A stretch of DNA of 64,000 nucleotides from Nocardioides ginsengisegetis (GCF_014138045.1 NZ_JACGXA010000001.1:3767001-3831000); one strand, 5' to 3'; counted from the first letter of the stretch, positions 17,361-28,504 are shown. Notes: generated by a model from the sequence alone, not told the origin. Numbers and translations: made by a program.

Positions 17361-19874
17361 ATGCCTCCCCTGATCCGTGGCGCCTCGGGGCTGACCTCGG
17401 AGGAGGCCGCCCGCCGACTCGCCGAGGTCGGCCCGAACAGCCTGCCCCGGCCGCCGCGGGTGGGGCCGTTCGGCCGCATCCTGGCGCAGTTGCGCGACCC
17501 GATGATCCTGCTGCTGCTCGCGGCGGGCGTCGTCACCGTGGTGGTCAGCGACGCGACCGACGCGCTGGTGATCGCCCTGGTCGTGGTCGTCAACACGGCG
17601 GTCGGGGTCACCCAGGACCTGCGCGCGGACCGGGCGATCGCCGAGCTCGACCAGCTCACGGCGCCGGTGGCCGAGGTGGTGCGCGACGGCCGCCGGCTCG
17701 AGGTCCCGGCGGCCGAGGTCGTGCCCGGTGACGTGGTCCGGCTGGACGCGGGCGGGATCGTCCCCGCCGACCTGCGGCTGCTCGAGGTGGCGGCGCTGAG
17801 CATCGACGAGTCGGCGATGACCGGCGAGTCCCAGCCGGTCGACCGGGACGTCGGCGAGGAGCTCCTCGCCGGGACGGTCGCGACCCGCGGGCGGGCGGTC
17901 GGCGAGGTGCTGCGGACCGGTGCCGACAGCGGGCTCGGCCGGATCGCCGGGCTGATCAGCACCGCCCGGGTCCGGGACACCCCCCTGCAGCGCCGGCTGC
18001 GGCGGCTCTCCCGCGACCTCGTGGTGGCGGTGCTGGCGATCGGCGTCGTCGTGGTGGTGCTCGGCCTGCTGCGGGGCGAGCCGCTCGTCCAGACCTCGAT
18101 CCTCGCGGTCAGCCTCGCCGTCGCGGCGGTGCCCGAGTCGCTGCCCGCGGTGGTCACGATCTCGCTCGCGCTGGGCGCGCACCGGATGGCCCAGCGGCAC
18201 GCGCTGGTCCGGCACCTGCCGGCCGTCGAGACCCTCGGCTCGGTGACGGTCCTGGCCTCGGACAAGACCGGCACGCTGACCGAGGGACGGATGGTCGCCG
18301 GGGCCGTGTGGGTGCCGCCCGGTCACCGGTACGACGTCTCCGGCAGCGGCTACGCGCCCCACGGCGACGTGGTCGCCGACGGCCATGCCGCCCCACCGGC
18401 CGCCCTCGAGCGGCTGGTCCGCGACGCCGTGCTGTGCAACGACGCCCGGCTCGTCGAGCCGGCCGCCGACGGCGAGGCGTGGGGCGCCGCCGGCGACACC
18501 CTCGAGGCGGCGCTGCTGGTCCTGGCCGCGAAGGCCGGGGCCCGGCCCGAGGACGTCCACCGGGCGTGGCCGCGCGCCGGCGAGGTGCCCTTCGAGGCAA
18601 CCCGCGGGTGGATGGCCACGACGCACCGGGCGGCCGCGGGTCCGGGGGCGCTCCGGGTCTGCAAGGGCGCACCCGAGGCGGTGCTGGACCTGGTCGACCC
18701 GCCCGAGCCGCTGCGCGGGACGGTCGCCGCGGAGACCACCCGGCTGGCCGAGCAGGGCTTCCGGGTGATCGCCCTCGCCGACGCCACGTCGTACGACGGA
18801 GCCCCGACGGACGACCAGCCGCTCGAGCTGGTGGGGCTCGTCGGCATCGCCGACCCGCCCCGCGCGGTGTCCCGCGAGGTCGTCGCGGCCTGCCACGCCG
18901 CCGGCATCGCCGTCGTCCTGGTGACCGGGGACCACCCGGTCACGGCCGGCGCGATCGCCGGGCGACTCGGCATCACCGACGAGGGCTCGACCACGGTCAC
19001 CGGCGCGGACCTCGCGGCCGGAGCGGGCCAGGACGCGCTCGGCGTGGCCCGCGTCTTCGCCCGCATCCGCCCGGAGCAGAAGGTGCAGATCGTGCAGGCC
19101 CTCCAGGAGCGCGGCGAGGTCGTGGCGATGACCGGGGACGGTGTGAACGACGCGCCCGCACTGCGCAACGCCGACATCGGGGTGGCCATGGGCCGGGGCG
19201 GGACCGAGGTGGCGCGGCAGGCGGCCGACCTGGTGCTCGCCGACGACGACCTGCGCACGGTCGTGGCCGCGGTCGAGGAGGGGCGACGGATCTACACCAA
19301 CATCCGCAACTTCCTGCGGTACGCCGTCTCCGGCGGCCTGGCCGAGGTCGTGGTCGTGGTCCTCGGCCCCTTCTTCGGCATGGCGCTGCCGCTGCTGCCG
19401 GCCCAGATCCTGTGGATCAACATGCTCACCCACGGTCTGCCCGGGGTCGCGTTCGGCGCCGAGCCGGTGGTCGGGTCGGCGATGAAGCGTCCGCCCCGCC
19501 CGCCGGACGAGTCGGTGCTGGGCGCCGGTCTCGCGCTGCAGATCGGTTGGGTCGGCGCCACGATCGGGGCGCTCAGCCTGCTGTCCGGCCTGGCCGCCGA
19601 CCGTGCGGGCTGGGACGTGCAGACGACGATCTTCCTGACGCTGGGCGCCGCCCAGCTCGCGGTCGCGCTGGCCCTGCGCGCCCCCGGCCACCGCGGGGAG
19701 CGGCGGGCGCTGGACATCGCGGTCGCCGGCGCGGCGGTGCTCCAGATCGGCGGTGTCTACCTGCCGCCGCTGCACCGGCTGCTCGGCACGGAGGCGCTGC
19801 CGCTCCCCGCCCTCGCCGTGGCGGTCGCCCTGGCGCTCGTCCCGGGGATCGCGGTCCGGCTGCGCCGGGGATAG
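17361..19874 (+). CDS. Cation-transporting P-type ATPase
   Basis: 837 residues. Actuator motif MTGESQPV, phosphorylation motif [12 protein letters not shown], hinge [11 protein letters not shown], and an N-terminal cation-ATPase domain ([17 protein letters not shown]). The membrane motif before the P-domain reads VPESLPAVV where SERCA-like P2 pumps usually have PEGLP; Gly to Ser may alter ion choice. Ten predicted membrane segments, with the last six after residue 640. No N-terminal metal-binding CxxC. Likely a Ca2+, Mg2+ or Na+ type P2 pump in the plasma membrane. It begins 9 bp after the ABC permease. Confidence 0.88.
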   Translation: MPPLIRGASGLTSEEAARRLAEVGPNSLPRPPRVGPFGRILAQLRDPMILLLLAAGVVTVVVSDATDALVIALVVVVNTAVGVTQDLRADRAIAELDQLTAPVAEVVRDGRRLEVPAAEVVPGDVVRLDAGGIVPADLRLLEVAALSIDESAMTGESQPVDRDVGEELLAGTVATRGRAVGEVLRTGADSGLGRIAGLISTARVRDTPLQRRLRRLSRDLVVAVLAIGVVVVVLGLLRGEPLVQTSILAVSLAVAAVPESLPAVVTISLALGAHRMAQRHALVRHLPAVETLGSVTVLASDKTGTLTEGRMVAGAVWVPPGHRYDVSGSGYAPHGDVVADGHAAPPAALERLVRDAVLCNDARLVEPAADGEAWGAAGDTLEAALLVLAAKAGARPEDVHRAWPRAGEVPFEATRGWMATTHRAAAGPGALRVCKGAPEAVLDLVDPPEPLRGTVAAETTRLAEQGFRVIALADATSYDGAPTDDQPLELVGLVGIADPPRAVSREVVAACHAAGIAVVLVTGDHPVTAGAIAGRLGITDEGSTTVTGADLAAGAGQDALGVARVFARIRPEQKVQIVQALQERGEVVAMTGDGVNDAPALRNADIGVAMGRGGTEVARQAADLVLADDDLRTVVAAVEEGRRIYTNIRNFLRYAVSGGLAEVVVVVLGPFFGMALPLLPAQILWINMLTHGLPGVAFGAEPVVGSAMKRPPRPPDESVLGAGLALQIGWVGATIGALSLLSGLAADRAGWDVQTTIFLTLGAAQLAVALALRAPGHRGERRALDIAVAGAAVLQIGGVYLPPLHRLLGTEALPLPALAVAVALALVPGIAVRLRRG

Positions 19875-19880
19875 TCGGGG

Positions 19881-20402
19881 CTAGTCCGCCAGCGACGCCG
19901 CGTGGCGCTTGGCGAGCTCCTGGTAGTACGGCGGGTTGGTCTCGACCCAGAACTCCGAGGACGTGCCCTCGATCGGCTTGGTCGGCTTGCAGGGGATGCC
20001 CGCCGCGACGACCCCCGGCGGGATCTCGGCGCCCGGCGTCACGACGGACCCGGCGGCGACCAGCGAGCCGGCGCCGATCTTCGCGTGGTCGAGCAGCGTG
20101 CTGCCGTTGCCGACCAGGGCCTTCTCGCCGACCTCGGCACAGTGCACGACGCAGCCGTGTCCGACGGTCGCGTCCGGCCCGACGACGAGGGTCTCGCCCG
20201 GCGCCGCGTGCAGCACGGAGTTGTCCTGGATGTTCGACCCCTCACGGATCACGATCGTGCAGATGTCGGCGCGGATGACCGCGCCGTACCAGACGCTGGC
20301 GCCCTGCTCGACGGTCACGTCGCCGATCAGGGTGGCGGTGGGGGCCACGAACGCGTCGGGATGGACCGTGGGGCGCTTGCCCTCGAACTCGTACAGGAAC
20401 AC
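19881..20402 (-). CDS. Gamma-carbonic anhydrase family protein
   Basis: 173 residues from the GTG at 20402 (VFLYEFEGKRPTVHPDAFVA). Left-handed beta-helix hexapeptide repeats run through residues 10-140 (TLIGDVTVEQGASVWYGAVI). The metal site is formed by the His in NSVLHAAPG and those in GHGCVVH, as in Cam/YrdA/PaaY proteins, which form trimers with metal at subunit interfaces. Carbonic anhydrase activity is shown for only part of the family; some act as acyl-CoA thioesterases or are inactive. Cytoplasmic. It lies 65 bp downstream of the GH32 gene. Confidence 0.88.
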   Translation of the reverse strand: MFLYEFEGKRPTVHPDAFVAPTATLIGDVTVEQGASVWYGAVIRADICTIVIREGSNIQDNSVLHAAPGETLVVGPDATVGHGCVVHCAEVGEKALVGNGSTLLDHAKIGAGSLVAAGSVVTPGAEIPPGVVAAGIPCKPTKPIEGTSSEFWVETNPPYYQELAKRHAASLAD

Positions 20403-20467
20403 GGGCTCCGCCTCGCTGGGTTGGGGTCTGGTGGGGCCATTCCACACCAACCGCCGGGGCGCCCCGG

Positions 20468-21931
20468 TCAGCGGGCGCGGGCGAGCGGGGTGTGGGAGAG
20501 CTCGACGACGCGGGTGGTCCCGCCGGTCGACACGCACGCGAGACCCGTGGCCGCCGCGTCGGGCAGCACCAGCTGGGTCAGGCAGGCAGTGCCGCCCTGC
20601 GCGAAGACCTCGACCGAGCACCGGTCGACCCAGACCTCCAGGCGCAGCCGGCCGTCGGCCAGGGCGACCGGCGCCGTGTCGACGGCGGCGAAGGCCGGGC
20701 TGAACGCGGTCTCGCCGGACGCCGTCCGGTCCAGGGAGAGCAGACCGGCGGCCGGGTCGTAACGCAGCCGGGTCGCCGCGCCCGGACCGACGCAGAGGTC
20801 GAGCCCGAAGTCCCGGGCGTCCCCGTGCTCGAACGTCACGTCGAGCCGGTAGCGCTCGCCGGCGGGCAGCGTGCGCTCCCCCTCGAGGTCGTACGCCGCC
20901 CACGCGGTCGCCGTGCCCTCGAGGACGGCGAGCTCGGGGACGGGCCGTTGCACCAGGGTCACCGCCCCCTCGACGGTGCGCAGCGACAGCTCGCGCGGCA
21001 GCGCCATCGCGCCGCGCCAGGGCGTGGTGGGCATGTCGTGGGCGTAGGCCCAGTTGCCCATCCAGCCGATCGTGACCCGCCGGTCGTCGGGGGCGTTGTC
21101 ATAGCTGACGGCCGCGTAGTGGTCGTGGCCCCAGTCGAGCCAGCGTCGCTCGCGGACCGGCGCGTCCACGGCGTCGGCGGCGGTGTCGGCCGCGGTGAAG
21201 GTCGTGCCGTCGAAGTCGCCGAGGAACCACCGGGTCCCGGACCCGCCGGCCACCCCGCCAGGGTTGACGCTGACGACCAGCACCCAGCGGCGGTCGGCCG
21301 GGTCGCCGTCGACCGGCAGGGCGAACAGGTCGGGGCACTCCCAGAAGTCCTCGGGACCGGTGCCGGGGCCGAACGTGCTGAGCAGCGTCCAGTGCCGCAG
21401 GTCGTCGGAGCGGTGCAGCAGCACCAGCCGCTGGTCGGCCTCGACCGCGACCATCACCCAGTGGCCGGTGTCCTCGCCGGTCGCGTGCCAGAACACCTTC
21501 GGGTCGCGGAACTCCGTCGACGCGCGGTCGAGCACCGGGTTGCCGGCGTACGGCGTCCAGGTCGCGCCACCGTCGAGGCTGTGCGCCAGCGACTGCGCCT
21601 GCCGGTCGGCGTACACGCTGGTGAAGACGGCCACGAGGGGCGGCGTCGTGCCGTCGCCGAGCCCCGAGGTGTCGTGGGCGTCGACGACGGCCGAGCCGGA
21701 GTAGATGAGCTCGGACTCGCTGGCGCGCAGGGCCACCGGGTGCTCGGTCCAGTGCACGAGGTCGGGGCTCGAGGCGTGCCCCCAGCTGACGTGCCCGAAC
21801 TCGTTGGCCTCGGGGTTGTGCTGGAAGAACAGGTGCCAGGTGCCGTCGTGGTGGACCAGTCCGTTGGGGTCGTTCATCCAGTGGCGGGCCGGCGTGAAGT
21901 GGAAGCCGGGCCGGAAGTCGTCCTCGGTCAC
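20468..21931 (-). CDS. GH32 beta-fructofuranosidase
   Basis: 487 residues from the GTG at 21931; the frame is open upstream, but conserved sequence begins here (DFRPGFHFTPARHWMNDPNG). The nucleophile Asp is in WMNDPNG, the transition-state stabiliser in FRDPKVF, and the acid/base Glu in WECPDLF. A beta-sandwich follows from about residue 340. No signal peptide, so it acts on imported sucrose or short fructans in the cytoplasm. No PTS or sugar ABC genes are adjacent. Divergent from the phosphoesterase gene over 131 bp. Confidence 0.9.
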   Translation of the reverse strand: MTEDDFRPGFHFTPARHWMNDPNGLVHHDGTWHLFFQHNPEANEFGHVSWGHASSPDLVHWTEHPVALRASESELIYSGSAVVDAHDTSGLGDGTTPPLVAVFTSVYADRQAQSLAHSLDGGATWTPYAGNPVLDRASTEFRDPKVFWHATGEDTGHWVMVAVEADQRLVLLHRSDDLRHWTLLSTFGPGTGPEDFWECPDLFALPVDGDPADRRWVLVVSVNPGGVAGGSGTRWFLGDFDGTTFTAADTAADAVDAPVRERRWLDWGHDHYAAVSYDNAPDDRRVTIGWMGNWAYAHDMPTTPWRGAMALPRELSLRTVEGAVTLVQRPVPELAVLEGTATAWAAYDLEGERTLPAGERYRLDVTFEHGDARDFGLDLCVGPGAATRLRYDPAAGLLSLDRTASGETAFSPAFAAVDTAPVALADGRLRLEVWVDRCSVEVFAQGGTACLTQLVLPDAAATGLACVSTGGTTRVVELSHTPLARAR

Positions 21932-22062
21932 CGCCGCAGTCTGTCGGCCCCGCCGGTCACCGACCAGCCCCCGTCCAGAAGCGGTCGTTTGGGACCCGTC
22001 CCTCCGGGGAACGGTCCCCGCGATCGGGGGGATCAGTCCGAGCACAGGAGCACCCACCCGAC

Positions 22063-23166
22063 ATGCGTTTCTCGAGCCGCACCGTCCTCGCCGCCATCGC
22101 CCTGGCCGCGCCCGCCCTGGCCGCCGCGGGCCACCTCCCCGGGGGCACGCCCCCGGCCGAGGCCGCCGCCGCCAACCCGCCCGTCGGCCACGTCTTCGTG
22201 GTCAACCTGGAGAACAAGGGCTACGACCAGACGTTCGGGCCCGGCTCGCCCGCGCCGTACCTCAGCTCGGAGCTCCGCAGCCAGGGCCAGCTGCTCACCC
22301 ACTACTACGGCACCGCGCACAACAGCCTGCCCAACTACCTCGCCCAGATCAGCGGCCAGGGGCCCAACCCGCAGACCCAGGGCGACTGCCAGACCTACTC
22401 CGACTTCGTGCAGACCGCGACGGTGGCGCCGGGCCAGGCGGTCGGCCAGGGCTGCGTCTACCCCACGTCCGTGACGACCGTGGCCGACCAGCTGACCACC
22501 GCCGGGCTGACGTGGCGCGGCTACATGGAGGACATGGGGACGCCCTGCCGGCACCCCGCCGCCAACGCGGCCGACGACACCCAGAAGGCCGAGGTCGGCG
22601 ACCAGTACGCCGCCCGGCACAACCCCTTCGTCTACTTCAAGAGCATCACGTCCTCGCCGTCGTGCGCGCAGAACGACGTGGACCTCGCGCAGCTCCCGGG
22701 CGACCTGGCCTCGACCGCGACGACCGCCAACCTGACCTACATCACGCCCAACCTCTGCAACGACGGCCACGACAGCCCCTGCGTCGACGGCCGCCCGGGC
22801 GGCCTGGCCACGGCCGACCAGTGGCTGCGCACCTGGATCCCGCGGATCCTCGCGTCGCCGGCCTACCAGCAGGACGGCCTGCTGGTCGTCACCTTCGACG
22901 AGGCCGACACCGGGAGCCCGTCCGGCGCCGACGCGTGCTGCGGCGAGGGCCCCGGCCCCAACTCGCCGATGCCCGGCATCTACGGCATGGGCGGCGGCCG
23001 CACCGGCGCGGTGCTGGTCTCGCCGTTCATCACGCCCGGCTCGACCAACGACACGGCGTACAACCACTACGGCCTGCTGCGCACCATCGAGGACACCTTC
23101 GGCCTGGCGCCGCTGGGCTACGCGCAGAACGCCACGGGCTTCGGCAGCGACGTGTACGCCGGGTAG
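22063..23166 (+). CDS. Secreted phosphoesterase (SapM/AcpA-like alkaline phosphatase family)
   Basis: 367 residues. Signal peptide 1-35 (TVLAAIALAAPALAAAG, cleavage near AEAAAA). The mature part opens with VGHVFVVNLENKGYDQTFG, the metal-site strand of the PF04185 phosphoesterase family. YYGTAHNSLPNYLAQISGQ holds the second conserved block; LVVTFDEADTG and the ending GLLRTIEDTFGLAPLGYA match SapM-type phosphatases. Four cysteines in the Cys-rich loops suggest disulfides. Likely an extracellular phosphomonoesterase, or a phospholipase C relative; the SapM likeness is in motif order. Divergent from the GH32 gene; the methyltransferase gene follows after 30 bp. Confidence 0.82.
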   Translation: MRFSSRTVLAAIALAAPALAAAGHLPGGTPPAEAAAANPPVGHVFVVNLENKGYDQTFGPGSPAPYLSSELRSQGQLLTHYYGTAHNSLPNYLAQISGQGPNPQTQGDCQTYSDFVQTATVAPGQAVGQGCVYPTSVTTVADQLTTAGLTWRGYMEDMGTPCRHPAANAADDTQKAEVGDQYAARHNPFVYFKSITSSPSCAQNDVDLAQLPGDLASTATTANLTYITPNLCNDGHDSPCVDGRPGGLATADQWLRTWIPRILASPAYQQDGLLVVTFDEADTGSPSGADACCGEGPGPNSPMPGIYGMGGGRTGAVLVSPFITPGSTNDTAYNHYGLLRTIEDTFGLAPLGYAQNATGFGSDVYAG

Positions 23167-23196
23167 CGGCCCGCCCCCGGCTGGCAGGCTGGGCGC

Positions 23197-23829
23197 ATGA
23201 CCCACGAGTTCGACAAGGCGTACTGGGAGACGCACTGGCAGGAGGCCGAGTCGGGCGCCGCGATCCCGCCCAACCCGTGGCTGGTCGCCGAGACCGCGGA
23301 CCTCGCCCCGGGCACGGCCCTGGACGCCGGCTGCGGCGAGGGCGCCGAGGCGGTCTGGCTGGCCGCGCAGGGCTGGCGGGTCACCGCCGCCGACATCTCC
23401 GTGGAGGTGCTCGCCCGGGCGGCGGCGCGGACGGGCGACGCCGGTGCGGGGATCGACTGGGTCGAGGCGGACCTCGGCACGTGGACCCCGGACACGGCGT
23501 ACGACCTCGTCACCACCCACTACGCCCACCCGGCGATCCCGCAGCTCGCGTTCTACGCGCGGATCGCGGAGTGGGTCGCCCCCGGCGGCACGCTGTTGGT
23601 CGTCGGGCACCTGGCGTCCGCCGAGGCCGGGCACGGCCACGGGCACGGACACGGGCACGGCCACCAGCCGCCCGCGGAGGCCACGGCGACTGCCGAGCGC
23701 GTCGCCGCCCTGCTCGACGCCGACCGGTGGGAGGTCGTGACCGCCGGGGAGCCCACCCGCAGGCTCACCGACCGCGGCAGCGGCGCGGCCACCCTGCACG
23801 ACGTCGTCGTCCGGGCGCGGCGGAAATGA
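23197..23829 (+). CDS. Class I SAM methyltransferase with a Gly-His tract
   Basis: 210 residues. The SAM site is ALDAGCGEGAEAVWLAAQG (motif I) with VTAADIS (motif II acidic residue), in the TehB/UbiE-like group. Residues about 145-158 are a run of alternating Gly and His (seven His) followed by QPPAEATAT; it sits between the fold's late strands as a surface loop and could bind Ni, Zn or Cu. At the DNA level it is a GGGCAC-type simple repeat, so it may simply have expanded by slippage. Cytoplasmic. Substrate unknown. A strong hairpin follows 2 bp after the stop. Confidence 0.82.
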   Translation: MTHEFDKAYWETHWQEAESGAAIPPNPWLVAETADLAPGTALDAGCGEGAEAVWLAAQGWRVTAADISVEVLARAAARTGDAGAGIDWVEADLGTWTPDTAYDLVTTHYAHPAIPQLAFYARIAEWVAPGGTLLVVGHLASAEAGHGHGHGHGHGHQPPAEATATAERVAALLDADRWEVVTAGEPTRRLTDRGSGAATLHDVVVRARRK

Positions 23830-23830
23830 C

Positions 23831-23865
23831 ACGAGGACCGGACCCCATCGGGATCCGGTCCTCGT
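23831..23865. terminator. Perfect 12-bp hairpin between methyltransferase and tRNA genes
   Basis: ACGAGGACCGGA (23831-23842) pairs perfectly with TCCGGTCCTCGT (23854-23865) around an 11-nt loop. It lies directly after the methyltransferase stop and after the 3' end of the oppositely transcribed tRNA, so it can end both transcripts. No T-run follows, as is common in GC-rich actinobacteria. Confidence 0.75.
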
Positions 23866-23869
23866 CACA

Positions 23870-23959
23870 TGGCGGTGGCGGTGGGATTTGAACCCACGGT
23901 GGGTTTGACCCCACACATCATTTCGAGTGATGCACCTTCGGCCGCTCGGACACGCCACC
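23870..23959 (-). tRNA. tRNA-Ser(CGA)
   Basis: 90 nt including an encoded CCA. Acceptor stem GGTGGCG (5', at 23959) pairs with CGCCACC (23874-23880); discriminator G at 23873, CCA at 23872-23870. The anticodon stem CATCA/TGATG encloses CTCGAAA, so the anticodon is CGA, reading UCG serine codons. The T arm GTGGG-TTCAAAT-CCCAC is perfect, and the long variable arm expected of serine tRNAs is present. UCG is a frequent serine codon in this GC-rich genome. Confidence 0.97.
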
Positions 23960-24026
23960 GCGGGAGAGATTACCGGAGCACTCCCGGCGGGTGAAATCGG
24001 GCTGCGGACCCACCCGGGTGGGGCGA

Positions 24027-24041
24027 TGCAACGTTGTTGCA
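24027..24041. promoter_or_regulatory. Perfect inverted repeat upstream of the GAF regulator gene
   Basis: TGCAAC-GTT-GTTGCA, a perfect dyad about 70 bp before the regulator start. The same half-site, GCAACGT, occurs twice before the aldehyde dehydrogenase gene (25329-25346). It is a good candidate for an autoregulatory operator. Confidence 0.5.
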
Positions 24042-24110
24042 ACCTCCGGCGGGTGACCCTGCCCGGGAGACGTCCATCACACGGAACCATTCACGAGGTG
24101 CGGCCCGGCC

Positions 24111-25325
24111 ATGTCTACTGACCTCATGACCCGTCGCGGCATGCGAGCCGAGGTGGCCGAGTCGTGGCAGCGATCGGCGGCTGCCGGCGTGTCCACCGAC
24201 CGGGTCGACGCCCCCGTCATCCTGGCCTCCGACGAGCTCCGCGACCTCCGCGAGGCGCATCCGCTGGCCCGGGTCTTCCCGCTGCTCGACGACGTCCTCG
24301 GCCAGGCGGTCCGCGACTGCGACGCGATGATGGCGATCTCCGACGCCGCCGGCCACCTGCTGTGGGTGTGCGGCACGCCGGCGACGCTGCGCGAGGCCGA
24401 GAAGATCGGCTTCGTCGAGGGCAGCAACTGGGACGAGCGGCTGGCCGGCACCAACGCCCCCGGCCTCGCGCTCGCGCTCGACCAGCCCGTCACGATCACC
24501 CGCGCCGAGCACTTCCGCGCCAGCGTCCAGCCGTGGAGCTGCGCGGCGACGCCGATCCACGACCCGCGTACGGCGCAGCTGCTGGGCGTCCTTGACGTCA
24601 CCGGCGGCGACCGGGTGGTGGTCCCCCAGACCATGGCGATGGTGCGGGCGGCCGCCCGGCTGGCCGAGGCCGAGCTCGCCCGTGAGGTGCTGACGACGAC
24701 CGGTCCGCGGACCGGGTCACCCCACGGCGTACGCGTCCTGCTGGAGTCGCTCGGCCGGACCGAGTCGCTGCTCACCGTCGACGACGGGCGCGGGCACGTG
24801 CGCACCGTCCGGCTGACCCCGCGGCACAGCGAGATCCTGCTGCTGCTCGCGGCCGCGCCGCGCGGGCTGTCGGGCGACGAGCTGGCCGTGCTGCTCTACG
24901 AGGACGACGGCGCCTCCTCGACGTTGCGCGCCGAGCTCAACCGGCTGCGCCACCTGCTCGGCGAGGAGCTGCTCGCGTCGCGGCCCTACCGGCTGGCCGC
25001 CGGACTGACGGGTGACTGGCTGGCCGTCGAGGCCCAGCTGGCCGCGGGCGACCTGCGCGGGGCGATGCGCACCTATTGCGGACCGCTGCTGCCGCGCTCG
25101 ACGGCACCCGGCGTCGTACGCCTCCGCGAGGAGCTGGAGGGCTCGATCCGCCATGCCCTGCTGGCCAGCCGCGAGCCCGACCTGATGTCGGCGTGGACGC
25201 GGTCGGCCTGGGGACGCGACGACTACGACATGTGGCAGGCCCAGCGCGCGGTCGTCGCGCCGACCTCTCCCCTGCGGCCGCTGGTCGACGGCCAGATCGC
25301 GCGCCTGGACCGCGAGCTCGTGTAG
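24111..25325 (+). CDS. GAF-domain transcriptional regulator, probably of the aldehyde dehydrogenase operon
   Basis: 404 residues. The N-terminal 200 residues match the AcoR-type sensory region: RAEVAESWQRSAAAGV, then a GAF domain with SDAAGHLLWVCGTPA and GTNAPGLALALDQPVTI. The AAA+ sigma-54 domain of AcoR is missing. The C-terminal part (VRTVRLTPRHSEILLLLAAA, then GDELAVLLYEDDGASSTLRA) is a winged helix for DNA binding. This architecture occurs in actinobacteria beside exaC-type aldehyde dehydrogenases, as here (70 bp apart, same strand). It likely senses an alcohol- or aldehyde-derived ligand. Start at ATG 24111; ATG 24126 is possible. Confidence 0.85.
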   Translation: MSTDLMTRRGMRAEVAESWQRSAAAGVSTDRVDAPVILASDELRDLREAHPLARVFPLLDDVLGQAVRDCDAMMAISDAAGHLLWVCGTPATLREAEKIGFVEGSNWDERLAGTNAPGLALALDQPVTITRAEHFRASVQPWSCAATPIHDPRTAQLLGVLDVTGGDRVVVPQTMAMVRAAARLAEAELAREVLTTTGPRTGSPHGVRVLLESLGRTESLLTVDDGRGHVRTVRLTPRHSEILLLLAAAPRGLSGDELAVLLYEDDGASSTLRAELNRLRHLLGEELLASRPYRLAAGLTGDWLAVEAQLAAGDLRGAMRTYCGPLLPRSTAPGVVRLREELEGSIRHALLASREPDLMSAWTRSAWGRDDYDMWQAQRAVVAPTSPLRPLVDGQIARLDRELV

Positions 25326-25328
25326 TCC

Positions 25329-25346
25329 GCAACGTCCGCGCAACGT
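25329..25346. promoter_or_regulatory. Direct repeats GCAACGT before the aldehyde dehydrogenase gene
   Basis: GCAACGT at 25329-25335 and again at 25340-25346, 11 bp apart (one helical turn, so on the same DNA face). The half-site equals that of the dyad in front of the regulator gene, which suggests the regulator binds both. About 50 bp upstream of the ATG. Confidence 0.45.
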
Positions 25347-25395
25347 GCCGCGGGCTGTGCTGTGACTCCAGTCACCCGAGACCCAGGAGCACCCG

Positions 25396-26918
<1,523 letters not shown>

Positions 26919-26919
<1 letters not shown>

Positions 26920-27266
26920 TGGGCGACCGGGTCGACATCTCCGGTGAGGCGGCGGCGCTCGTCCGCCGCCTCACAGAGGCCCACGGGCCGGTCATGTTCC
27001 ACCAGTCCGGCGGCTGCTGCGACGGGTCGGCGCCGATGTGCTACCCCGACGGCGACTTCCTGACCGGCGACGCGGACGTGCACCTCGGCTCACTCGATGT
27101 CGGGCTGGAGCGGTCCGTGCCGGTGTGGATGTCGGCGTCGCAGCACGAGTACTGGTCGCACACCCACCTCACCATCGACGTGGTCCCCGGCCGCGGCGCG
27201 GGCTTCTCGCTGGAGGCGCCGTACGGCGTGCGGTTCCTGGTCCGCTCGCGGCTGATGGACGCCTAG
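26919..27266 (+). CDS. DUF779 protein, partner of the aldehyde dehydrogenase
   Basis: 115 residues. The DUF779 core reads [21 protein letters not shown], with three Cys close together suggesting a metal or redox site, then DVHLGSLD and a C-terminal [17 protein letters not shown]. Family members almost always sit directly after ExaC-type aldehyde dehydrogenases. Their role is unproven; assistance to dehydrogenase maturation or cofactor handling is only a guess from context. Start at 26919 overlaps the dehydrogenase stop. Its last four bases overlap the convergent oxidase gene. Confidence 0.9.
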
Positions 27267-28504
27267 AGCGGGCGCGGGCCGAGCCGGGCCAGCTGCGTGA
27301 CGTGGCCCGGCTCGAGCTCGTCGAGGGTGCTGACGCCGAGCAGCCTCATGGTCCGCTCGACCTGGCCGCGGAGGATCTCGATCGCCCGGTCGACGCCGGG
27401 CCGACCGCCGGCCATCAGCCCGTAGAGGTAGGCCCGGCCGATCAGCGTGAAGTGGGCGCCGTGCGCGACCGCGGCGACGATGTCCTGGCCGGACATGATC
27501 CCGGTGTCGAGGTGCACCTCGAGTTCGCTCCCCACCTCCTTGACCACCTGCGGCAGCAGGTGGAAGGGGATCGGCGCGCGGTCGAGCTGGCGGCCGCCGT
27601 GGTTGGACAGCACGATCGCGTCGACGCCGGCGTCCGCGAGGCGGCGGGCGTCGGCGGCGGTCTGGACGCCCTTGACCGAGACCTTGCCGGGCCACTGGTC
27701 GCGGATCCAGGCGAGGTCCTCATAGGTCACGGTCGGATCGAACATCGTGTCCAGCAGGTCCGCGACCGTGCCCGACCACGAGTCGAGCGAGGCGAAGGCC
27801 AGCGGCTCGGTGGTCAGGAAGTTGATCCACCAGGCCGGCCGCGGGATCGCGTTGGCGACCGTGCGCGGGGTCAGGGTGGGCGGGATCGTCATGCCGTTGC
27901 GTACGTCGCGGAGCCGGGCGCCCGCGACGGGCACGTCGACCGTGACGAGCAGCGTGTCGTAGCCCGCCTTGGCCGCCCGGTCGACCAGCGCCATCGAGCG
28001 GTCGCGGTCCTTCCACATGTAGAGCTGGAACCAGTTGCGGCCGCCCGACGACGCTGGATTGGCGGCGGCCACGTCCTCGATCGACGTGGTCCCCATCGTG
28101 GACAGGGAGAACGGGATGCCCGCGGCGCCGGCCGCGGTCGCGCCGGCGATCTCGCCCTCGGCCTGCATCATCCGCGTGAAGCCGGTCGGCGCGATGCCGA
28201 AGGGCAGCGCGCTCGGGGCACCCAGCACCTCCCGCGAGGTGTCCACGTGCGAGACGTCGCGCAGGATCGCGGGGTTGAACTGCACGTCGGCGAAGGCCTC
28301 CCGCGCCCGGGCCAGCGACACCTCGCCGTCGGCGGCGCCGTCGGTGTAGTCGAAGGCCGGCTTGGGCGTACGCCGCTTGGCGATCCGGCGCAGGTCCTCG
28401 ATCGTCAGCGCGGAGGCGAGCCGCCGCTCCCGTGGCGAGAGGGTCGGCTTCTTGAACGTGAGCAGGGGCGCCAGGTCGCGTCGCTTGGGCAGCTGCCGCT
28501 TCAT
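27263..28504 (-). CDS. FMN-dependent 2-hydroxy-acid (L-lactate) dehydrogenase, LldD-like
   Basis: 413 residues. The TIM barrel starts at [16 protein letters not shown]. Conserved blocks are [41 protein letters not shown] and the catalytic His region [10 protein letters not shown], followed by [19 protein letters not shown]. Close to the mycobacterial LldD2 group, which oxidises L-lactate and passes electrons to the membrane chain; a close relative is the mycofactocin-linked MftD, but no mycofactocin genes are here. Soluble or peripherally membrane-bound. The ATG overlaps the stop of a 29-codon open frame whose reality is doubtful. Confidence 0.9.
   Translation of the reverse strand: MKRQLPKRRDLAPLLTFKKPTLSPRERRLASALTIEDLRRIAKRRTPKPAFDYTDGAADGEVSLARAREAFADVQFNPAILRDVSHVDTSREVLGAPSALPFGIAPTGFTRMMQAEGEIAGATAAGAAGIPFSLSTMGTTSIEDVAAANPASSGGRNWFQLYMWKDRDRSMALVDRAAKAGYDTLLVTVDVPVAGARLRDVRNGMTIPPTLTPRTVANAIPRPAWWINFLTTEPLAFASLDSWSGTVADLLDTMFDPTVTYEDLAWIRDQWPGKVSVKGVQTAADARRLADAGVDAIVLSNHGGRQLDRAPIPFHLLPQVVKEVGSELEVHLDTGIMSGQDIVAAVAHGAHFTLIGRAYLYGLMAGGRPGVDRAIEILRGQVERTMRLLGVSTLDELEPGHVTQLARLGPRPL
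27281..27313. terminator. Hairpin inside the end of the lldD-like gene
   Basis: GAGCCGGGCCA (27281-27291) pairs perfectly with TGGCCCGGCTC (27303-27313). It lies 15 bp beyond the DUF779 stop, within the last codons of the convergent oxidase gene, and may end the aldehyde dehydrogenase transcript. Since it is also coding, it may be partly coincidental. Confidence 0.4.
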
